Of a stretch of 64,000 nucleotides of DNA, positions 52,714 through 62,424 are shown piece by piece (within the stretch, counting starts at the first letter, position 1; the number at the start of each line of letters is the position of its first letter). The notes under the pieces were generated by a model, which had not been told where the DNA came from, made no database searches, and was given only the letters and a program-made list of their open reading frames with translations. Position numbers and translations under genes: made by a program. Origin of the DNA: DATLWN01 sp963764315. Its GTDB lineage: Bacteria; Pseudomonadota; Zetaproteobacteria; Mariprofundales; Mariprofundaceae. The stretch lies in the NCBI GenBank assembly GCA_963764315.1, contig CAVXSB010000009.1, forward strand, positions 342,723 to 406,722. The letters are read 5' to 3'.

Positions 52714-52741
52714 TTGATTCGATTTCATCTCATCGCATACT
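52714..52741 (+). promoter_or_regulatory. Possible promoter in the ompA-family upstream gap
   Basis: TTGATT, a 16-bp spacer, then CATACT, about 70 bp before the gene at 52809. The rest of the 298-bp gap (52511-52808) is AT-rich compared with the surroundings and contains no gene that I can support. Confidence 0.3.
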
Positions 52742-52808
52742 GGCGGAGTAGAGCGGTTGTTCATCCTTGGTGGCGACGGTGCCGGATGGATGGGCTGGGA
52801 GGTGTGCG

Positions 52809-53192
52809 ATGGCCAGCGGAAAGAAGGGGATCGACAAGTCGATCTTTGTGGTCTTGATCATGGGCATCGCCGGCATCGGCTGGGTGCTCTACGCCGGCCA
52901 GTCCGCGGCGCCGCCGTTGCCGTCCACGACGATGCCCGCGGTGTTCAATGCCCAATACGACGGATCGGTCTGGCAAATCAACGACTGGCTGAAGCAGCAC
53001 GCCAAGAACCAGGCATCGCTGAAGGTGCTGCACTGGGGCAAGGTGGAGAGCCTGGACGACGGCTTCATGGTGCACGTGAAATTCGAGGTGAAGAACGCCG
53101 CCGGCACCGAGGTGGTGGCCGACAAGCTCTTCAAGCTCGACAGGAGCGGCGACATCCTCGGCATGGTGGATTACAAGCCCAAGGCCCCCTGA
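52809..53192 (+). CDS. Membrane-anchored hypothetical protein
   Basis: A 127-aa protein with one N-terminal membrane helix (about 12-30, IFVVLIMGIAGIGWVLYAG) and a periplasmic domain of about 90 residues (VFNAQYDGSVWQINDWLKQHAKNQ... FMVHVKFEVKNAAGTEVVADKLFKLD). Family not recognised; the domain looks like a small alpha/beta fold. The ATG at 52809 has GGGAGG upstream. Converges on the 65-aa gene. Confidence 0.7.
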   Translation: MASGKKGIDKSIFVVLIMGIAGIGWVLYAGQSAAPPLPSTTMPAVFNAQYDGSVWQINDWLKQHAKNQASLKVLHWGKVESLDDGFMVHVKFEVKNAAGTEVVADKLFKLDRSGDILGMVDYKPKAP

Positions 53193-53196
53193 TCGC

Positions 53197-53394
53197 CTAC
53201 AGCCCCCACTTTTTCCTGCTCAGCGCGAACAGGAACTGGCGCCGGTCCTTTTCCGGCATCGAACGCATCGTGGCCAGGTAGACGGCTTCCTCGTCGCCGT
53301 GCGTTTCGGCCAGGCGGATGGCCGCGCGCTGGCCCTCGGGCGGCAGGCTGTTGAACAGGCTTAAGGCCTCGGCGCTGAGGTTCTCGGGATTCAT
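53197..53394 (-). CDS. Small hypothetical protein
   Basis: A 65-aa acidic-to-basic soluble protein (NLSAEALSLFNSLPPEGQ...SMPEKDRRQFLFALSRKKWGL). Helical, not recognised. The ATG at 53394 is the natural start; the much longer open frame upstream is spurious because it crosses the permease gene antisense. No certain ribosome site. Confidence 0.5.
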   Translation of the reverse strand: MNPENLSAEALSLFNSLPPEGQRAAIRLAETHGDEEAVYLATMRSMPEKDRRQFLFALSRKKWGL

Positions 53395-53499
53395 GGATTC
53401 AGGATACGGACGGCCCCCGTGAAAATCAAAGCAAAAGCAAACAGTTGATTCTGCAGGGAATCTGTTGAATCTTGGGTAAACGCATCCGGGGGATACATC

Positions 53500-54879
53500 A
53501 TGGTCCGCAAGCTGTTCCGACGACGACATCTGTTGCACGAGGGTGAGGGGCACAAGCTGCACCGGGCCCTGGGCGTGATGGACCTGACCCTGCTCGGCAT
53601 CGGCGCAGTCATCGGCGCCGGCATCTTCGTGCTCACCGGCGTGGCGGCGGCCACCCAGGCTGGCCCCGGGCTGTTCGTTTCCTTCGTCATCGCCGGTGCC
53701 GCCTGCGGCCTGACGGCGATGATCTATGCGGAGCTCGCCTCCAGCATCCCGTTCTCCGGCAGCGCCTACACCTACACCTACGCCAGCCTGGGCGAGCTGC
53801 CGGCCTGGCTGATCGGCTGGGTGCTGATCATGGAATACGGCGTCGCCTGTGCGGCGGTGTCCATCGGCTGGTCCGGTTATCTGGGCAACCTGTTCGGCAG
53901 CACCGGCTTCTACCTGCCGGTGGCCCTGACCAAGGCGCCGGCGGACGGCGGCATCATGAACCTGCCGGCAGGATTGATTATCCTCGCCGTCAGCGCCGTG
54001 CTGGCGCTCGGCATCCGCCAGGGAAGCAGGCTCAACAGCGGCATCGTCCTGATCAAGCTCCTGGTGCTGGGCCTGTTCATCGTCGTCGCCGCCGGGCACG
54101 TGAATCCCCAGAACTGGCATCCCTTTCTGCCCTTCGGCTGGCATGGGGTGGTGGCCGGTGCCGCCTACATCTTCTTCGCCTATATCGGCTTCGACGCGGT
54201 CTCGACCGCCGCCGAGGAGGCGCACAATCCGCAGCGCGACGTGCCCTGGGGCATCCTGCTGAGCCTCGGCGTCTGTACCATCCTGTACATGGTGGTCTCC
54301 CTGCTGTTGACCGGGGTGCTGTCCTACACGAAGCTTAATGTGCCCGATCCCGTGGCCTTCGCCATGTCCAGCATCGGGGCGGTGAATGTGGCCCGGCTGA
54401 TCAGCATCGGCGCCATCGCCGGCCTCACCTCGGTACTGCTGGTGCTGCTCTACGGCCAGAGCCGCATCTTCTTCGCGATGTCGCGCGATGGCATGTTGCC
54501 GGGCGTCTTTTCGCGCGTGCATCCGCGCTTCCGCAGCCCGGTGATGGTGACGTTGGTCTCCGGGGTCGTCATCGCCGGCATCGCCGCCTTCACGCCGATC
54601 TCGCGCGTGGCCGAGCTCGTGAACATGGGCACGCTATCCGCCTTCACGCTGGTGGCGCTGGGGGCCATGGTCATGCGCCGCACGCATCCGGACCTGCCGC
54701 GCCCGTTCCGCACCCCGTTCATGCCCTGGACCGCGGTGCTGGCCATGGCCTTCTGCCTGTTTTTGATCGCGCATCTCAGCCACGAAACCTTCATTGGCTT
54801 CGGCATCTGGACCGTGGTGGGCCTGGTGATCTATTTCGCCTATTCGCGGCACCGCAGCATCATGGCCAGGGTCGAGTAG
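53500..54879 (+). CDS. APC-family amino-acid permease (CAT-like)
   Basis: A 459-aa protein with about 12 membrane helices. GIGAVIGAGIFVLTGVAAA at helix 1 and the IFFAYIGFDAVSTAAEEAHNPQRDVP stretch are hallmarks of the cationic-amino-acid transporter branch (YfnA-like). It imports an amino acid together with protons; the substrate is unknown. The start at 53500 follows CGGGGGA. Confidence 0.92.
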   Translation: MVRKLFRRRHLLHEGEGHKLHRALGVMDLTLLGIGAVIGAGIFVLTGVAAATQAGPGLFVSFVIAGAACGLTAMIYAELASSIPFSGSAYTYTYASLGELPAWLIGWVLIMEYGVACAAVSIGWSGYLGNLFGSTGFYLPVALTKAPADGGIMNLPAGLIILAVSAVLALGIRQGSRLNSGIVLIKLLVLGLFIVVAAGHVNPQNWHPFLPFGWHGVVAGAAYIFFAYIGFDAVSTAAEEAHNPQRDVPWGILLSLGVCTILYMVVSLLLTGVLSYTKLNVPDPVAFAMSSIGAVNVARLISIGAIAGLTSVLLVLLYGQSRIFFAMSRDGMLPGVFSRVHPRFRSPVMVTLVSGVVIAGIAAFTPISRVAELVNMGTLSAFTLVALGAMVMRRTHPDLPRPFRTPFMPWTAVLAMAFCLFLIAHLSHETFIGFGIWTVVGLVIYFAYSRHRSIMARVE

Positions 54880-54930
54880 GGCGGCGTCCCAAACGGCGCC
54901 ATGCGGCGCCGCCGCTTATTTGGGCTTCCC

Positions 54931-56391
54931 CTAGGCTGCCGGCTCGAGGCGGATGGCCACCGTCTTCGGCTCGCTCATCTCCAGCATTGCCGAGCGTACC
55001 CCCTCGCGGCCCAGGCCCGAATCCTTGACGCCGCCGTAGGGCATCATATCCACGCGGAAGGTCGGGAAATCGTTGATGACGACACCGCCGGCCTCGATGC
55101 GGGCGATGGCGGCCTGCACCGTCGGCAGGTGCCGGCTGAACACCGCCGCCTGCAGCCCGAAGGGCGAGGCGTTGATGCGCGAGACGGCCTCGTCGATACC
55201 GCCGACCGGGGAAACGGTGACCACGGGGGCGAACACCTCCTGGCTGCATACCAGCATCGATTCATGCACCCCGGTGAGCACCGTTGGCTCGATGACGCTG
55301 CCGATGCCGAGGTCCAGGCGTTTGCCCCCCGTTTCGATGCTCGCGCCGTCCGCCACGGCCGCCGCGATGATGGCCATGATGCGCTCGGCGGCATCCGGCG
55401 TGATCACCGGGCCGACGACGACGTCGGCTTTTCTCGGGTTGCCGGCCTTGGTGGCCCTGGCCCTCGCCACCAGCTTTTCCAGGAAATGCGCGTAGATCTC
55501 TTGGTGCGCATAGATGCGCTGTACGGCGATGCAGGATTGCCCGGCCTGGGCGAAACCGCCGAGGGCCAGGCGTTCGGAGGCCCAGTCCAGATCCGCATCC
55601 CGATCGACATAGGAGCCGGAATTGCCGCCGAGTTCCAGCGCCACGCGCTGCCTGTCCACCGCCTTCTTCAGACGCCAGCCGACATCCGGGCTGCCGGTGA
55701 AGCTGACCATGCGCACGGCTTCGTCGGTGAGGAGCAGCGGCACGTCCCGATGGCGCATCGGCAGCACGTTCAGGCTGCCGTCCGGCCAGCCGGCGGCGCT
55801 GGCCACGCGGGCCATCAACAGCGCCGTGATCGGGGTATTGGTCGCCGGTTTGATGATGATGGCGTTGCCGGCTGCCAGTGCCGGCGCCACCTTGTGCGCC
55901 ACCAGGTTCAGCGGGAAATTGAACGGCGTGATGCCGAGGATGACGCCGAGCGGCTCGCGGCGCGTGTAGCCCTCGTAGCCTGCGCCGCGCTCCATGCCGT
56001 CCATCGGCACTACCTCGCCGCTAAAGCGCCGGGCCTCCTCGGCCGCCCAGGAGAAGGTGGCGATGGTGCGGGCGAACTCCTGCTCGGCAAACTGACGCGG
56101 CTTGCCGCCCTCCAGGATCAGGGCGTCGACGAGTTCGGCACGGATGTCCTTGAGCCCGTCGCGCATGCGCGCAAGCAGCTCGGCGCGCGCGTAGCGGCTC
56201 ATGGTGCGTAGCGCCTGGCAGGCTGAGCTGCTGCTCTTGATCGCGTCCCGGATCTGTCTTCGTCCGGCGATGGATACGGTGCCGACATGCGAGCCATCGA
56301 AGGGATTGACGATGTCGACGGGCTGCACGCTGCCGTCGCGGCCCTCGCCGTGAATCCATAGGTAGAAGTGTGGTACGGCGTGGTTCTTCAT
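54931..56391 (-). CDS. NAD(P)-dependent aldehyde dehydrogenase
   Basis: A 486-aa ALDH-superfamily enzyme. Active site: N158 (FNFP), K181 (IIKPA), E253 (ALELGGN) and catalytic C287 (GQSCI), with VSFTGSPDVG for NAD binding. It oxidises an aldehyde to an acid. The overall look is near succinate-semialdehyde, lactaldehyde and GapN-like groups, so the substrate is not assigned. It is divergent from lepA, 103 bp away. Confidence 0.9.
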   Translation of the reverse strand: MKNHAVPHFYLWIHGEGRDGSVQPVDIVNPFDGSHVGTVSIAGRRQIRDAIKSSSSACQALRTMSRYARAELLARMRDGLKDIRAELVDALILEGGKPRQFAEQEFARTIATFSWAAEEARRFSGEVVPMDGMERGAGYEGYTRREPLGVILGITPFNFPLNLVAHKVAPALAAGNAIIIKPATNTPITALLMARVASAAGWPDGSLNVLPMRHRDVPLLLTDEAVRMVSFTGSPDVGWRLKKAVDRQRVALELGGNSGSYVDRDADLDWASERLALGGFAQAGQSCIAVQRIYAHQEIYAHFLEKLVARARATKAGNPRKADVVVGPVITPDAAERIMAIIAAAVADGASIETGGKRLDLGIGSVIEPTVLTGVHESMLVCSQEVFAPVVTVSPVGGIDEAVSRINASPFGLQAAVFSRHLPTVQAAIARIEAGGVVINDFPTFRVDMMPYGGVKDSGLGREGVRSAMLEMSEPKTVAIRLEPAA

Positions 56392-56494
56392 GCGGCCTCC
56401 GGCGTCGGTACGGCCCGTGGCGCCTGAGCTCCCAGCATAGCACGGCTTTCGGCGTGTGGCGCGGGCCCCATGCGGCCGCTACACTGCCGCGGCC

Positions 56495-58303
56495 ATGGAC
56501 CAATCCCTTATCCGCAACTTCTCGATCATCGCCCATATCGACCACGGCAAGTCGACGCTGGCCGACCGTCTGATCGAGGACACGGGGGCGCTGACCCAGC
56601 GCGAGATGAAGAAGCAGGTGCTCGACTCCATGGATCTGGAGCAGGAGCGCGGCATCACCATCAAGGCGCAGACGGCGGCGCTCGGATACAAGGCCGAAGA
56701 CGGGCAAATCTACAATCTGAACCTGATCGATACCCCGGGGCATGTGGACTTCACCTACGAGGTGTCGCGATCCCTGCAGGCCTGCGAGGGGGCGTTGCTC
56801 GTCGTCGACGCCACCCAGGGGGTGGAGGCGCAGACGCTGGCCAATGTGTACCTGGCCATTGAGAACAACCTCGAGATCATTCCGGTGATCAACAAGATCG
56901 ACCTGCCGTCGGCGGACGTCGACGAGGCCAGGCGGCAGATCGAGGAGGTTATCGGCCTGGATGCCTCCGGTGCCATCGCCGTTTCCGCCAAGACCGGCCA
57001 GGGCATCGCCGAGGTGCTCGAGGCCATCGTGCACCGCGTGCCGGCCCCCAAGGGCGATAGCGCCGCACCGTTGAAGGCGCTGGTCGTCGATTCCTGGTTC
57101 GACCCCTATGTCGGCGCCGTGGCCGTGGTGCGCGTCGTCGACGGGGCGATCAAGAAGGGCGAGAAAATTCGCCTGATGTCGACCCGCCGCGCCTTCGAGG
57201 TGCAGGATTTGGGCGTGTTCCGCCCGCAGCCCCTGGCGCGCCAGACGCTCTCCACCGGCGAGGTGGGCTTCATGGTCTGCGGCATCAAGGAACTGGCCGA
57301 GCTGAAGGTCGGCGACACCGTCACCTGGGAGAGAAAGCCCGCCGCCGCAGCGCTGCCCGGTTACCGCGAGCCCAAACCGATGGTGTTCTCGGGCCTCTAC
57401 CCGGTCGATTCCGCCGATTATGCCGACCTGCGCGATTCGCTGGAGAAGCTGCACCTGAACGATCCGGCCTTTACCTTCGAGCCGGAGACTTCGTCGGCGC
57501 TAGGTCTTGGTTTCCGCTGCGGATTCCTCGGCATGCTGCACATGGAGATCGTGCAGGAGCGCCTGGAGCGCGAGTACGATCTGGATCTGATCACCACCGC
57601 CCCGTCCGTGGTCTACCGCCTGACCATGCAGAACGGCGAGGTGCGCGAGATCTCGAACCCCAGCCAGTTCCCGGATCCGTCCGGCATCGACACCATCGAG
57701 GAGCCGCGCGTGACGGCGAACATCTTCGCGCCCACCGACTATGTCGGGGCGTTGATGAAGCTGTGCCAGGATCGGCGCGGCACGCAGAAGTCGATGAACT
57801 ACATCTCCGACAACCGCGTCATGCTGACCTACGACCTGCCGCTGGCCGAGATGGTCATCGATTTCTACGACCGCCTGAAATCGATCTCGCGCGGCTATGC
57901 CTCGATGGACTACGAGCTGGCCGGCTTCGCCCCGGACGACGTGGTCAAGCTCGACGTGCTGGTGCACAGCGAGCCGGTGGACGCGTTGTCGCTGATCGTG
58001 CACCGCTCGGTGGCCGAGGGCCGCGGGCGCGATCTGGTGCACAAGCTGCGCGAACTGATCCCCAGGCAGCAGTTCGACGTGCCGCTGCAGGCGGCGATCG
58101 GCGGACGCATCCTGGCGCGCGAAACGGTGAAGGCGGTGCGCAAGAATGTCACCGCCAAATGCTATGGCGGCGACATCACGCGCAAGCGAAAGTTGCTCGA
58201 AAAGCAGAAGGCCGGTAAAAAGCGCATGAAGAACATCGGCAGCGTGGAGGTGCCGCAGGAGGCCTTCCTGGCCGTACTGCGCCTGGGCGAAGGGAGTAAA
58301 TGA
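56495..58303 (+). CDS. lepA: Elongation factor 4 (LepA)
   Basis: A 602-aa translational GTPase. G1 AHIDHGKST, G2/G3 GITIKAQT and DTPGHVDF, G4 NKIDLP are all present; the C-terminal LepA-specific domain ends in NVTAKCYGGDITRKRKLLEKQKAGKKRMK. It acts on stalled or assembling ribosomes. It leads the conserved lepA-lepB-rnc-era-recO-pdxJ-acpS run. The start is the ATG at 56495, directly before the G-domain. Confidence 0.98.
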   Translation: MDQSLIRNFSIIAHIDHGKSTLADRLIEDTGALTQREMKKQVLDSMDLEQERGITIKAQTAALGYKAEDGQIYNLNLIDTPGHVDFTYEVSRSLQACEGALLVVDATQGVEAQTLANVYLAIENNLEIIPVINKIDLPSADVDEARRQIEEVIGLDASGAIAVSAKTGQGIAEVLEAIVHRVPAPKGDSAAPLKALVVDSWFDPYVGAVAVVRVVDGAIKKGEKIRLMSTRRAFEVQDLGVFRPQPLARQTLSTGEVGFMVCGIKELAELKVGDTVTWERKPAAAALPGYREPKPMVFSGLYPVDSADYADLRDSLEKLHLNDPAFTFEPETSSALGLGFRCGFLGMLHMEIVQERLEREYDLDLITTAPSVVYRLTMQNGEVREISNPSQFPDPSGIDTIEEPRVTANIFAPTDYVGALMKLCQDRRGTQKSMNYISDNRVMLTYDLPLAEMVIDFYDRLKSISRGYASMDYELAGFAPDDVVKLDVLVHSEPVDALSLIVHRSVAEGRGRDLVHKLRELIPRQQFDVPLQAAIGGRILARETVKAVRKNVTAKCYGGDITRKRKLLEKQKAGKKRMKNIGSVEVPQEAFLAVLRLGEGSK

Positions 58304-58968
58304 TGGCCAATAAACCCGTATGGCGCGAATGGGGCGAGTCGCTGCTCGTCGTGCTCATCATCGCCTTCGTCGTGCGCAGCTTCATCGTCGCGCCCTTCAA
58401 GATCCCGTCGTCCAGCATGGTGCCGACGCTGGATGTCGGCGATTACATCTTCGTGCTGCGCTACAGCTACGGCTTGCGCATCCCGTTCACGAATATCCAG
58501 CTGAAGCCCTGTCCGCCGAAGCGCGGCGACGTGGTGGTGTTCGACTATCCCGAGGATCGCAGCAAGGACTTCATCAAGCGCGTCATCGGCCTGCCCGGCG
58601 ACACCATCGACTACAAGGACAATGCGCTGTACATCAACGGCCAGAAAATGCCATTGACCCATATCGGCAATCGCGCCTATTTCATGGGCGACGGCAACGT
58701 CGATGAGTCCGGCCTGTATCGGGAAGACCTGATGGGCGTCAAACACGAGGTGCTGCGCAAGGACTTCTCGATCAAGGATGGCGAATGGAAGGTGCCGACC
58801 GGCGAATACTTCATGCTCGGCGACAACCGCAACAACTCGCGCGATTCGCGCTTCTGGGGCTTCGTGCCGCAATCCTACCTGGTCGGGCGCGCCGCCATCA
58901 TCTGGTGGTCCTGGGACAAGGAGAGGGATGCCGTGCGTTGGGACCGGCTGGGTGAGCTGCTCCATTGA
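58300..58968 (+). CDS. lepB: Signal peptidase I
   Basis: A 222-aa inner-membrane peptidase that removes signal peptides. One membrane helix (about 13-30) precedes the catalytic Ser in IPSSSMVPTL (S39) and Lys in DFIKRVIGLPGD (K93); GDNRNNSRDSRFWG closes the active site. It is shorter than the E. coli enzyme, with one helix. Its start overlaps the lepA stop by 4 bp (ATGATG), so it is coupled; the ATG at 58303 is an alternative. Confidence 0.97.
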   Translation: MMANKPVWREWGESLLVVLIIAFVVRSFIVAPFKIPSSSMVPTLDVGDYIFVLRYSYGLRIPFTNIQLKPCPPKRGDVVVFDYPEDRSKDFIKRVIGLPGDTIDYKDNALYINGQKMPLTHIGNRAYFMGDGNVDESGLYREDLMGVKHEVLRKDFSIKDGEWKVPTGEYFMLGDNRNNSRDSRFWGFVPQSYLVGRAAIIWWSWDKERDAVRWDRLGELLH

Positions 58969-59417
58969 TGGGAACGATGCGCCGCCAGGCCGGCTTCTCG
59001 CTGATCAAGCTGCTGTTCTGGCTGGCAGTGCTCGCGGGCGGCGTCTGGACCGGGGACAAGGTCATCCCCGTCTACAATGTTTACTGGAACGTACAGGACG
59101 CCTTCAAGGGCATCAGTCGCGATATGGCGGGCGATTCCGCCGCTGCTATCCGCGAGCGTCTGCCCGACATCCTGCACGTCAAATACATTGCCCCCAGCGA
59201 TCTGCCGCCCGCCTTCTACACCAATCTCGATATCCAGGCCGACGGCAGTCATGTGGCGATTTCCTCGCACTACCATGTCACCGTCTGGCTGCTGGGGAAG
59301 GTGACGAGCGTCGATCCGGATTCCGACTACAACGGCGCGAATCTTCAAGGCATGGACCGGCTGCGCGACAAGGCCAGGCTGGACTTCGATTTCAATCCCC
59401 ACGCCGCCACGCCATGA
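58968..59417 (+). CDS. DUF4845 membrane protein
   Basis: A 149-aa protein with one N-terminal helix (QAGFSLIKLLFWLAVLAGGVW) resembling a type IV pilin start, and a periplasmic domain (VIPVYNVYWNVQDAFKGI). DUF4845 proteins stand between lepB and rnc in many gamma- and betaproteobacteria; function unknown. The ATG at 58968 overlaps the lepB stop (TGATG). Confidence 0.9.
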   Translation: MGTMRRQAGFSLIKLLFWLAVLAGGVWTGDKVIPVYNVYWNVQDAFKGISRDMAGDSAAAIRERLPDILHVKYIAPSDLPPAFYTNLDIQADGSHVAISSHYHVTVWLLGKVTSVDPDSDYNGANLQGMDRLRDKARLDFDFNPHAATP

Positions 59418-60088
59418 GCGATGAAGCCATGGGCCGGCTGCAGGCCATGCTTGGTTACCGTTTTTCCGATACCGGGTTGCTGGCGCGGGCGCTGACCCAC
59501 CGCTCGGCCTGTGCCGAGCATTCCGAGCGCCTGGAGTTTCTCGGCGATGCGGTGCTGGGACTGGCGATCTCCGAACAGCTCCATCACCGCCATCCTCAGG
59601 CCGACGAGGGGTCGCTGTCGCGCATGCGTGCGGCCCTGGTCTGCCGCGACAGCCTGCTGAAGGTGGGGCGCCGCTGGCATCTCGCCGAGCAGGCGCATGT
59701 CGGTGGCGGCGAGCGCGCCGAGGGCGGGCGCCTGCGTTCGCCGTCCATCGTCGCCAATATGGTCGAGTCGGTGATCGGTGCTGTATTCACCGACGGCGGT
59801 TGGGAGGCGGCGCGCGATCTCGTGCTTTCCACCTGGGCCGGCATGCTCGACGAAACGGATGCCGGCGACGGACGGGATGCCAAGTCCCGACTGCAGGAAT
59901 GGACGCAGGGGCGCGGCTGGGGCCTGCCCGAATACGTGCTGTACGACGCCGGCGTCGGAACCGTCCCGCGCTTTGCCGCCGAGTGCCGCGTGCAGGGCAT
60001 CGTGCAGGGCAAGGGAACCGGCGCGCGCAAGAAGGACGCGGAGCAGGGGGCGGCGGACGAGGCGCTGCGCGGGCTGCATCAGGTATGA
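59414..60088 (+). CDS. rnc: Ribonuclease III
   Basis: A 224-aa endonuclease for double-stranded RNA (rRNA and mRNA processing). The signature ERLEFLGDAVLGLAISEQL holds the metal-binding residues, with the second acidic site in NMVESVIGAVFTDGG. The C-terminal dsRNA-binding domain (DAKSRLQEWTQGRGWGLPEY to GARKKDAEQGAADEAL) is complete. The ATG overlaps the DUF4845 stop (ATGA). Confidence 0.97.
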   Translation: MSDEAMGRLQAMLGYRFSDTGLLARALTHRSACAEHSERLEFLGDAVLGLAISEQLHHRHPQADEGSLSRMRAALVCRDSLLKVGRRWHLAEQAHVGGGERAEGGRLRSPSIVANMVESVIGAVFTDGGWEAARDLVLSTWAGMLDETDAGDGRDAKSRLQEWTQGRGWGLPEYVLYDAGVGTVPRFAAECRVQGIVQGKGTGARKKDAEQGAADEALRGLHQV

Positions 60089-61002
60089 GCGACAAACCTT
60101 TCCGCAGCGGCACCATCGCCCTGCTCGGGCGCCCGAACGTCGGCAAGTCCACGCTGTTGAATCATATCATCGGCGCCAAGGTGGCCATCGTCACCCCGAA
60201 GCCGCAGACCACCCGCCACCGCATTCTCGGCATCCGCACCGATGAAAAGAGCCAGCTGGTGTTCGTCGACACCCCCGGCATCCACAGCTCCGGCCAGCAG
60301 ATGAACCGCAATATGGTGCGCGTGGCGTTTGCGGCGGCCGACGAGGCCGATGTGCTGGTGATCATGCAGGATGTCAGCAAGCCCCTGGATAACGGTACGC
60401 GGCGCATGATCGACCGTCTGGCCGAGAGCGGGCGCGCCAAGCCGCGCGTGCATGTGTTGAACAAGATCGACCAAGTGCGCAAGGATCAGCTGCTGCCGCG
60501 CCTGGCGCTGACGCAGCATATCGATCCCGAGGCGCGTGGCTATGTGCCGATCTCGGCGCGCAAGGGGCAACAGGTGGAGGCGCTGCTGGAGCTCTTGACC
60601 GCCTGTCTGCCCGAATCCCCGCCGCTGTACGACCCGGAATGGTACACCGACCAGAATCAGCGCCAGCTGGCTGCCGAATACGTGCGCGAGCAGGTATTCA
60701 TGGCCATGCAGCAGGAGATCCCGTTCCAGACCGCGGTGGAAATCGAGCGCTTCGTCGAGCGCGGACCGGATGAGGAGGGCGAGCCGCTGGAGATCGATGC
60801 CGTCATCCTCGTCGGCAGCGAGCGCCACAAGCCCATGCTGATCGGTAAGGGCGGCGAAAACCTGAAGCATATCGGCACCGTGGCCAGAAAGGGCCTGGAG
60901 CAGCTGCTCGGCTGCCGGGTACGCCTGAACCTGTGGGTCAAGGTGGTGCCGGATTGGTACAATCGGCCCGGGGCTTTGCGCGAGTTGGGCCTCGGCGACT
61001 GA
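60085..61002 (+). CDS. era: GTPase Era
   Basis: A 305-aa GTPase for 16S rRNA maturation and 30S assembly. G1 LGRPNVGKST, G3 DTPGIH, G4 NKID are visible, and the C-terminal KH domain has IGKGGENLKHIG. The start overlaps the rnc stop by 4 bp, the normal arrangement, so Era and RNase III are made together. Confidence 0.98.
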   Translation: MSDKPFRSGTIALLGRPNVGKSTLLNHIIGAKVAIVTPKPQTTRHRILGIRTDEKSQLVFVDTPGIHSSGQQMNRNMVRVAFAAADEADVLVIMQDVSKPLDNGTRRMIDRLAESGRAKPRVHVLNKIDQVRKDQLLPRLALTQHIDPEARGYVPISARKGQQVEALLELLTACLPESPPLYDPEWYTDQNQRQLAAEYVREQVFMAMQQEIPFQTAVEIERFVERGPDEEGEPLEIDAVILVGSERHKPMLIGKGGENLKHIGTVARKGLEQLLGCRVRLNLWVKVVPDWYNRPGALRELGLGD

Positions 61003-61012
61003 TGGCCGCCTG

Positions 61013-61693
61013 ATGGCAGAGATGCAGGATAGGGCGCTGCTGCTTCGACGCATCCCCTATGGTGACACCTCGCTGGTCATTCACCTTTTGACCGAACAGC
61101 ACGGCGTCATGTCGCTGATGGCCAAGGGCGCGAGAAGGCTCAAGAGCCCGTTCCGCGCCGTCCTGGAGCCCTTGTACGGCCTGACAGTGCAGTGGCGCCC
61201 CGGGCGTTCCGGCATGGGCACGCTGATCGATGCCGAGCGCCATGCGCTGCTGTTGCCGCTGGCCAAGGCCGGAGCCGGCCTGCAGCTGGTGGCCGTGGCC
61301 GCGGCGCTGCATCGCGAGGGCGATCCGCACGGTTTCGGCGAGTTGTACCGCGGCCTGCAGATGCTTGCCGATCGCCCCGAGGATTCGGGCCTGGCCGCCG
61401 CCGCCTGGCAGATGCTGATCGACAGCGGCTGGGTCGGCGATCTGGAACACTGCTGGGGTTGCGGTGTGCAGCTGGCCGACGACGGCATGGTCTCCTGGCT
61501 TTCCGGCCAACTGTGCTGCGAACATTGCTGTGCCCAGGGCATGCCGATCTTTCTGGGTATGCGCCGGGGCATGCAGGCGCACCTGGCGCAGGATAATGTG
61601 CGCCTGCCGGCCCGCGATGTGGCCACCTGGCGGCGCATGATCGACGATGTGCTGGGCCAGCACGGCTTGCGCGTGCGGCTCGGATCGTCTTAA
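61013..61693 (+). CDS. recO: DNA repair protein RecO
   Basis: A 226-aa protein: N-terminal OB fold (ALLLRRIPYGDTSLVIHLLTEQHGVMSLMAKGARR) and a C-terminal part with the zinc cysteines HCWGCG and CCEHCC. RecO loads RecA on gapped DNA with RecR. It follows era by 10 bp. Confidence 0.95.
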   Translation: MAEMQDRALLLRRIPYGDTSLVIHLLTEQHGVMSLMAKGARRLKSPFRAVLEPLYGLTVQWRPGRSGMGTLIDAERHALLLPLAKAGAGLQLVAVAAALHREGDPHGFGELYRGLQMLADRPEDSGLAAAAWQMLIDSGWVGDLEHCWGCGVQLADDGMVSWLSGQLCCEHCCAQGMPIFLGMRRGMQAHLAQDNVRLPARDVATWRRMIDDVLGQHGLRVRLGSS

Positions 61694-61716
61694 CAAGACT
61701 ACGGAGGGATCAAGGC

Positions 61717-62424
61717 ATGCATCTGGGTGTGAACATCGATCACGTGGCGACACTGCGCCAGGCGCGCGGCACCCCCTATCCGGATCCGATCGCGGCCGCC
61801 CGCCTGTGCCTGGAGGGCGGGGCGGACGGCATCACCGCCCATTTGCGCGAGGATAGGCGCCATATTCAGGATGCCGACATGGAGCGCCTGGCGGACATGG
61901 GCCTGCACCTGAATATGGAGATGGCGGCAACCAACGAGATGGTGGCGATCTGCCGTCGCCTGCGTCCGGCCGCCTGTTGCCTGGTGCCGGAGCGGCGCGA
62001 GGAGCTGACCACCGAGGGCGGCCTGGACGTGGTGACGCACCAGGCTCGCCTGGCCAGCGTCGTGGCGGCCCTGGGGGCCGACGGTGTGCGCGCCTCCATG
62101 TTCATCGATCCGGTGCCGGCGCAGATCGAGGCCAGCCATGCCATCGGCGCACCGGTGGTGGAGCTGCACACCGGGCATTACGCCAACCTGGATGGGGACG
62201 CGCGCGCCGAGGAGCTGGCCGCCATTCGCAAGGCGGCGAGGCTTGCCCATGATCTCGGCATGATCGTGCACGCGGGCCACGGCCTGACGCTGGGCAATCT
62301 GCCGCCGATCGTCGCCATCCCCGAGATCGAGGGCCTGAATATCGGCCATGCCATTGTCGCCGACGCTCTGTCCTGTGGCCTGAAGCAGGCGGTAGCGGAT
62401 TTTGTGCAGGCGATGCGCCGCTGA
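61717..62424 (+). CDS. pdxJ: Pyridoxine 5'-phosphate synthase
   Basis: A 235-aa TIM-barrel enzyme that joins 3-amino-2-oxopropyl phosphate and 1-deoxyxylulose-5-phosphate, the last ring-forming step of vitamin B6 synthesis. LGVNIDHVATLRQARGTPYPDP, ITAHLREDRRHI and HAGHGLTLGN are signatures. The ATG follows GGAGGG. It overlaps acpS by one base. Confidence 0.97.
   Translation: MHLGVNIDHVATLRQARGTPYPDPIAAARLCLEGGADGITAHLREDRRHIQDADMERLADMGLHLNMEMAATNEMVAICRRLRPAACCLVPERREELTTEGGLDVVTHQARLASVVAALGADGVRASMFIDPVPAQIEASHAIGAPVVELHTGHYANLDGDARAEELAAIRKAARLAHDLGMIVHAGHGLTLGNLPPIVAIPEIEGLNIGHAIVADALSCGLKQAVADFVQAMRR

Noticed and set aside
53197..54522. A 441-aa minus-strand frame over the permease gene
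   Set aside because: Antisense shadow of the amino-acid permease; only the last 65 codons, beyond the permease, form a plausible small gene.
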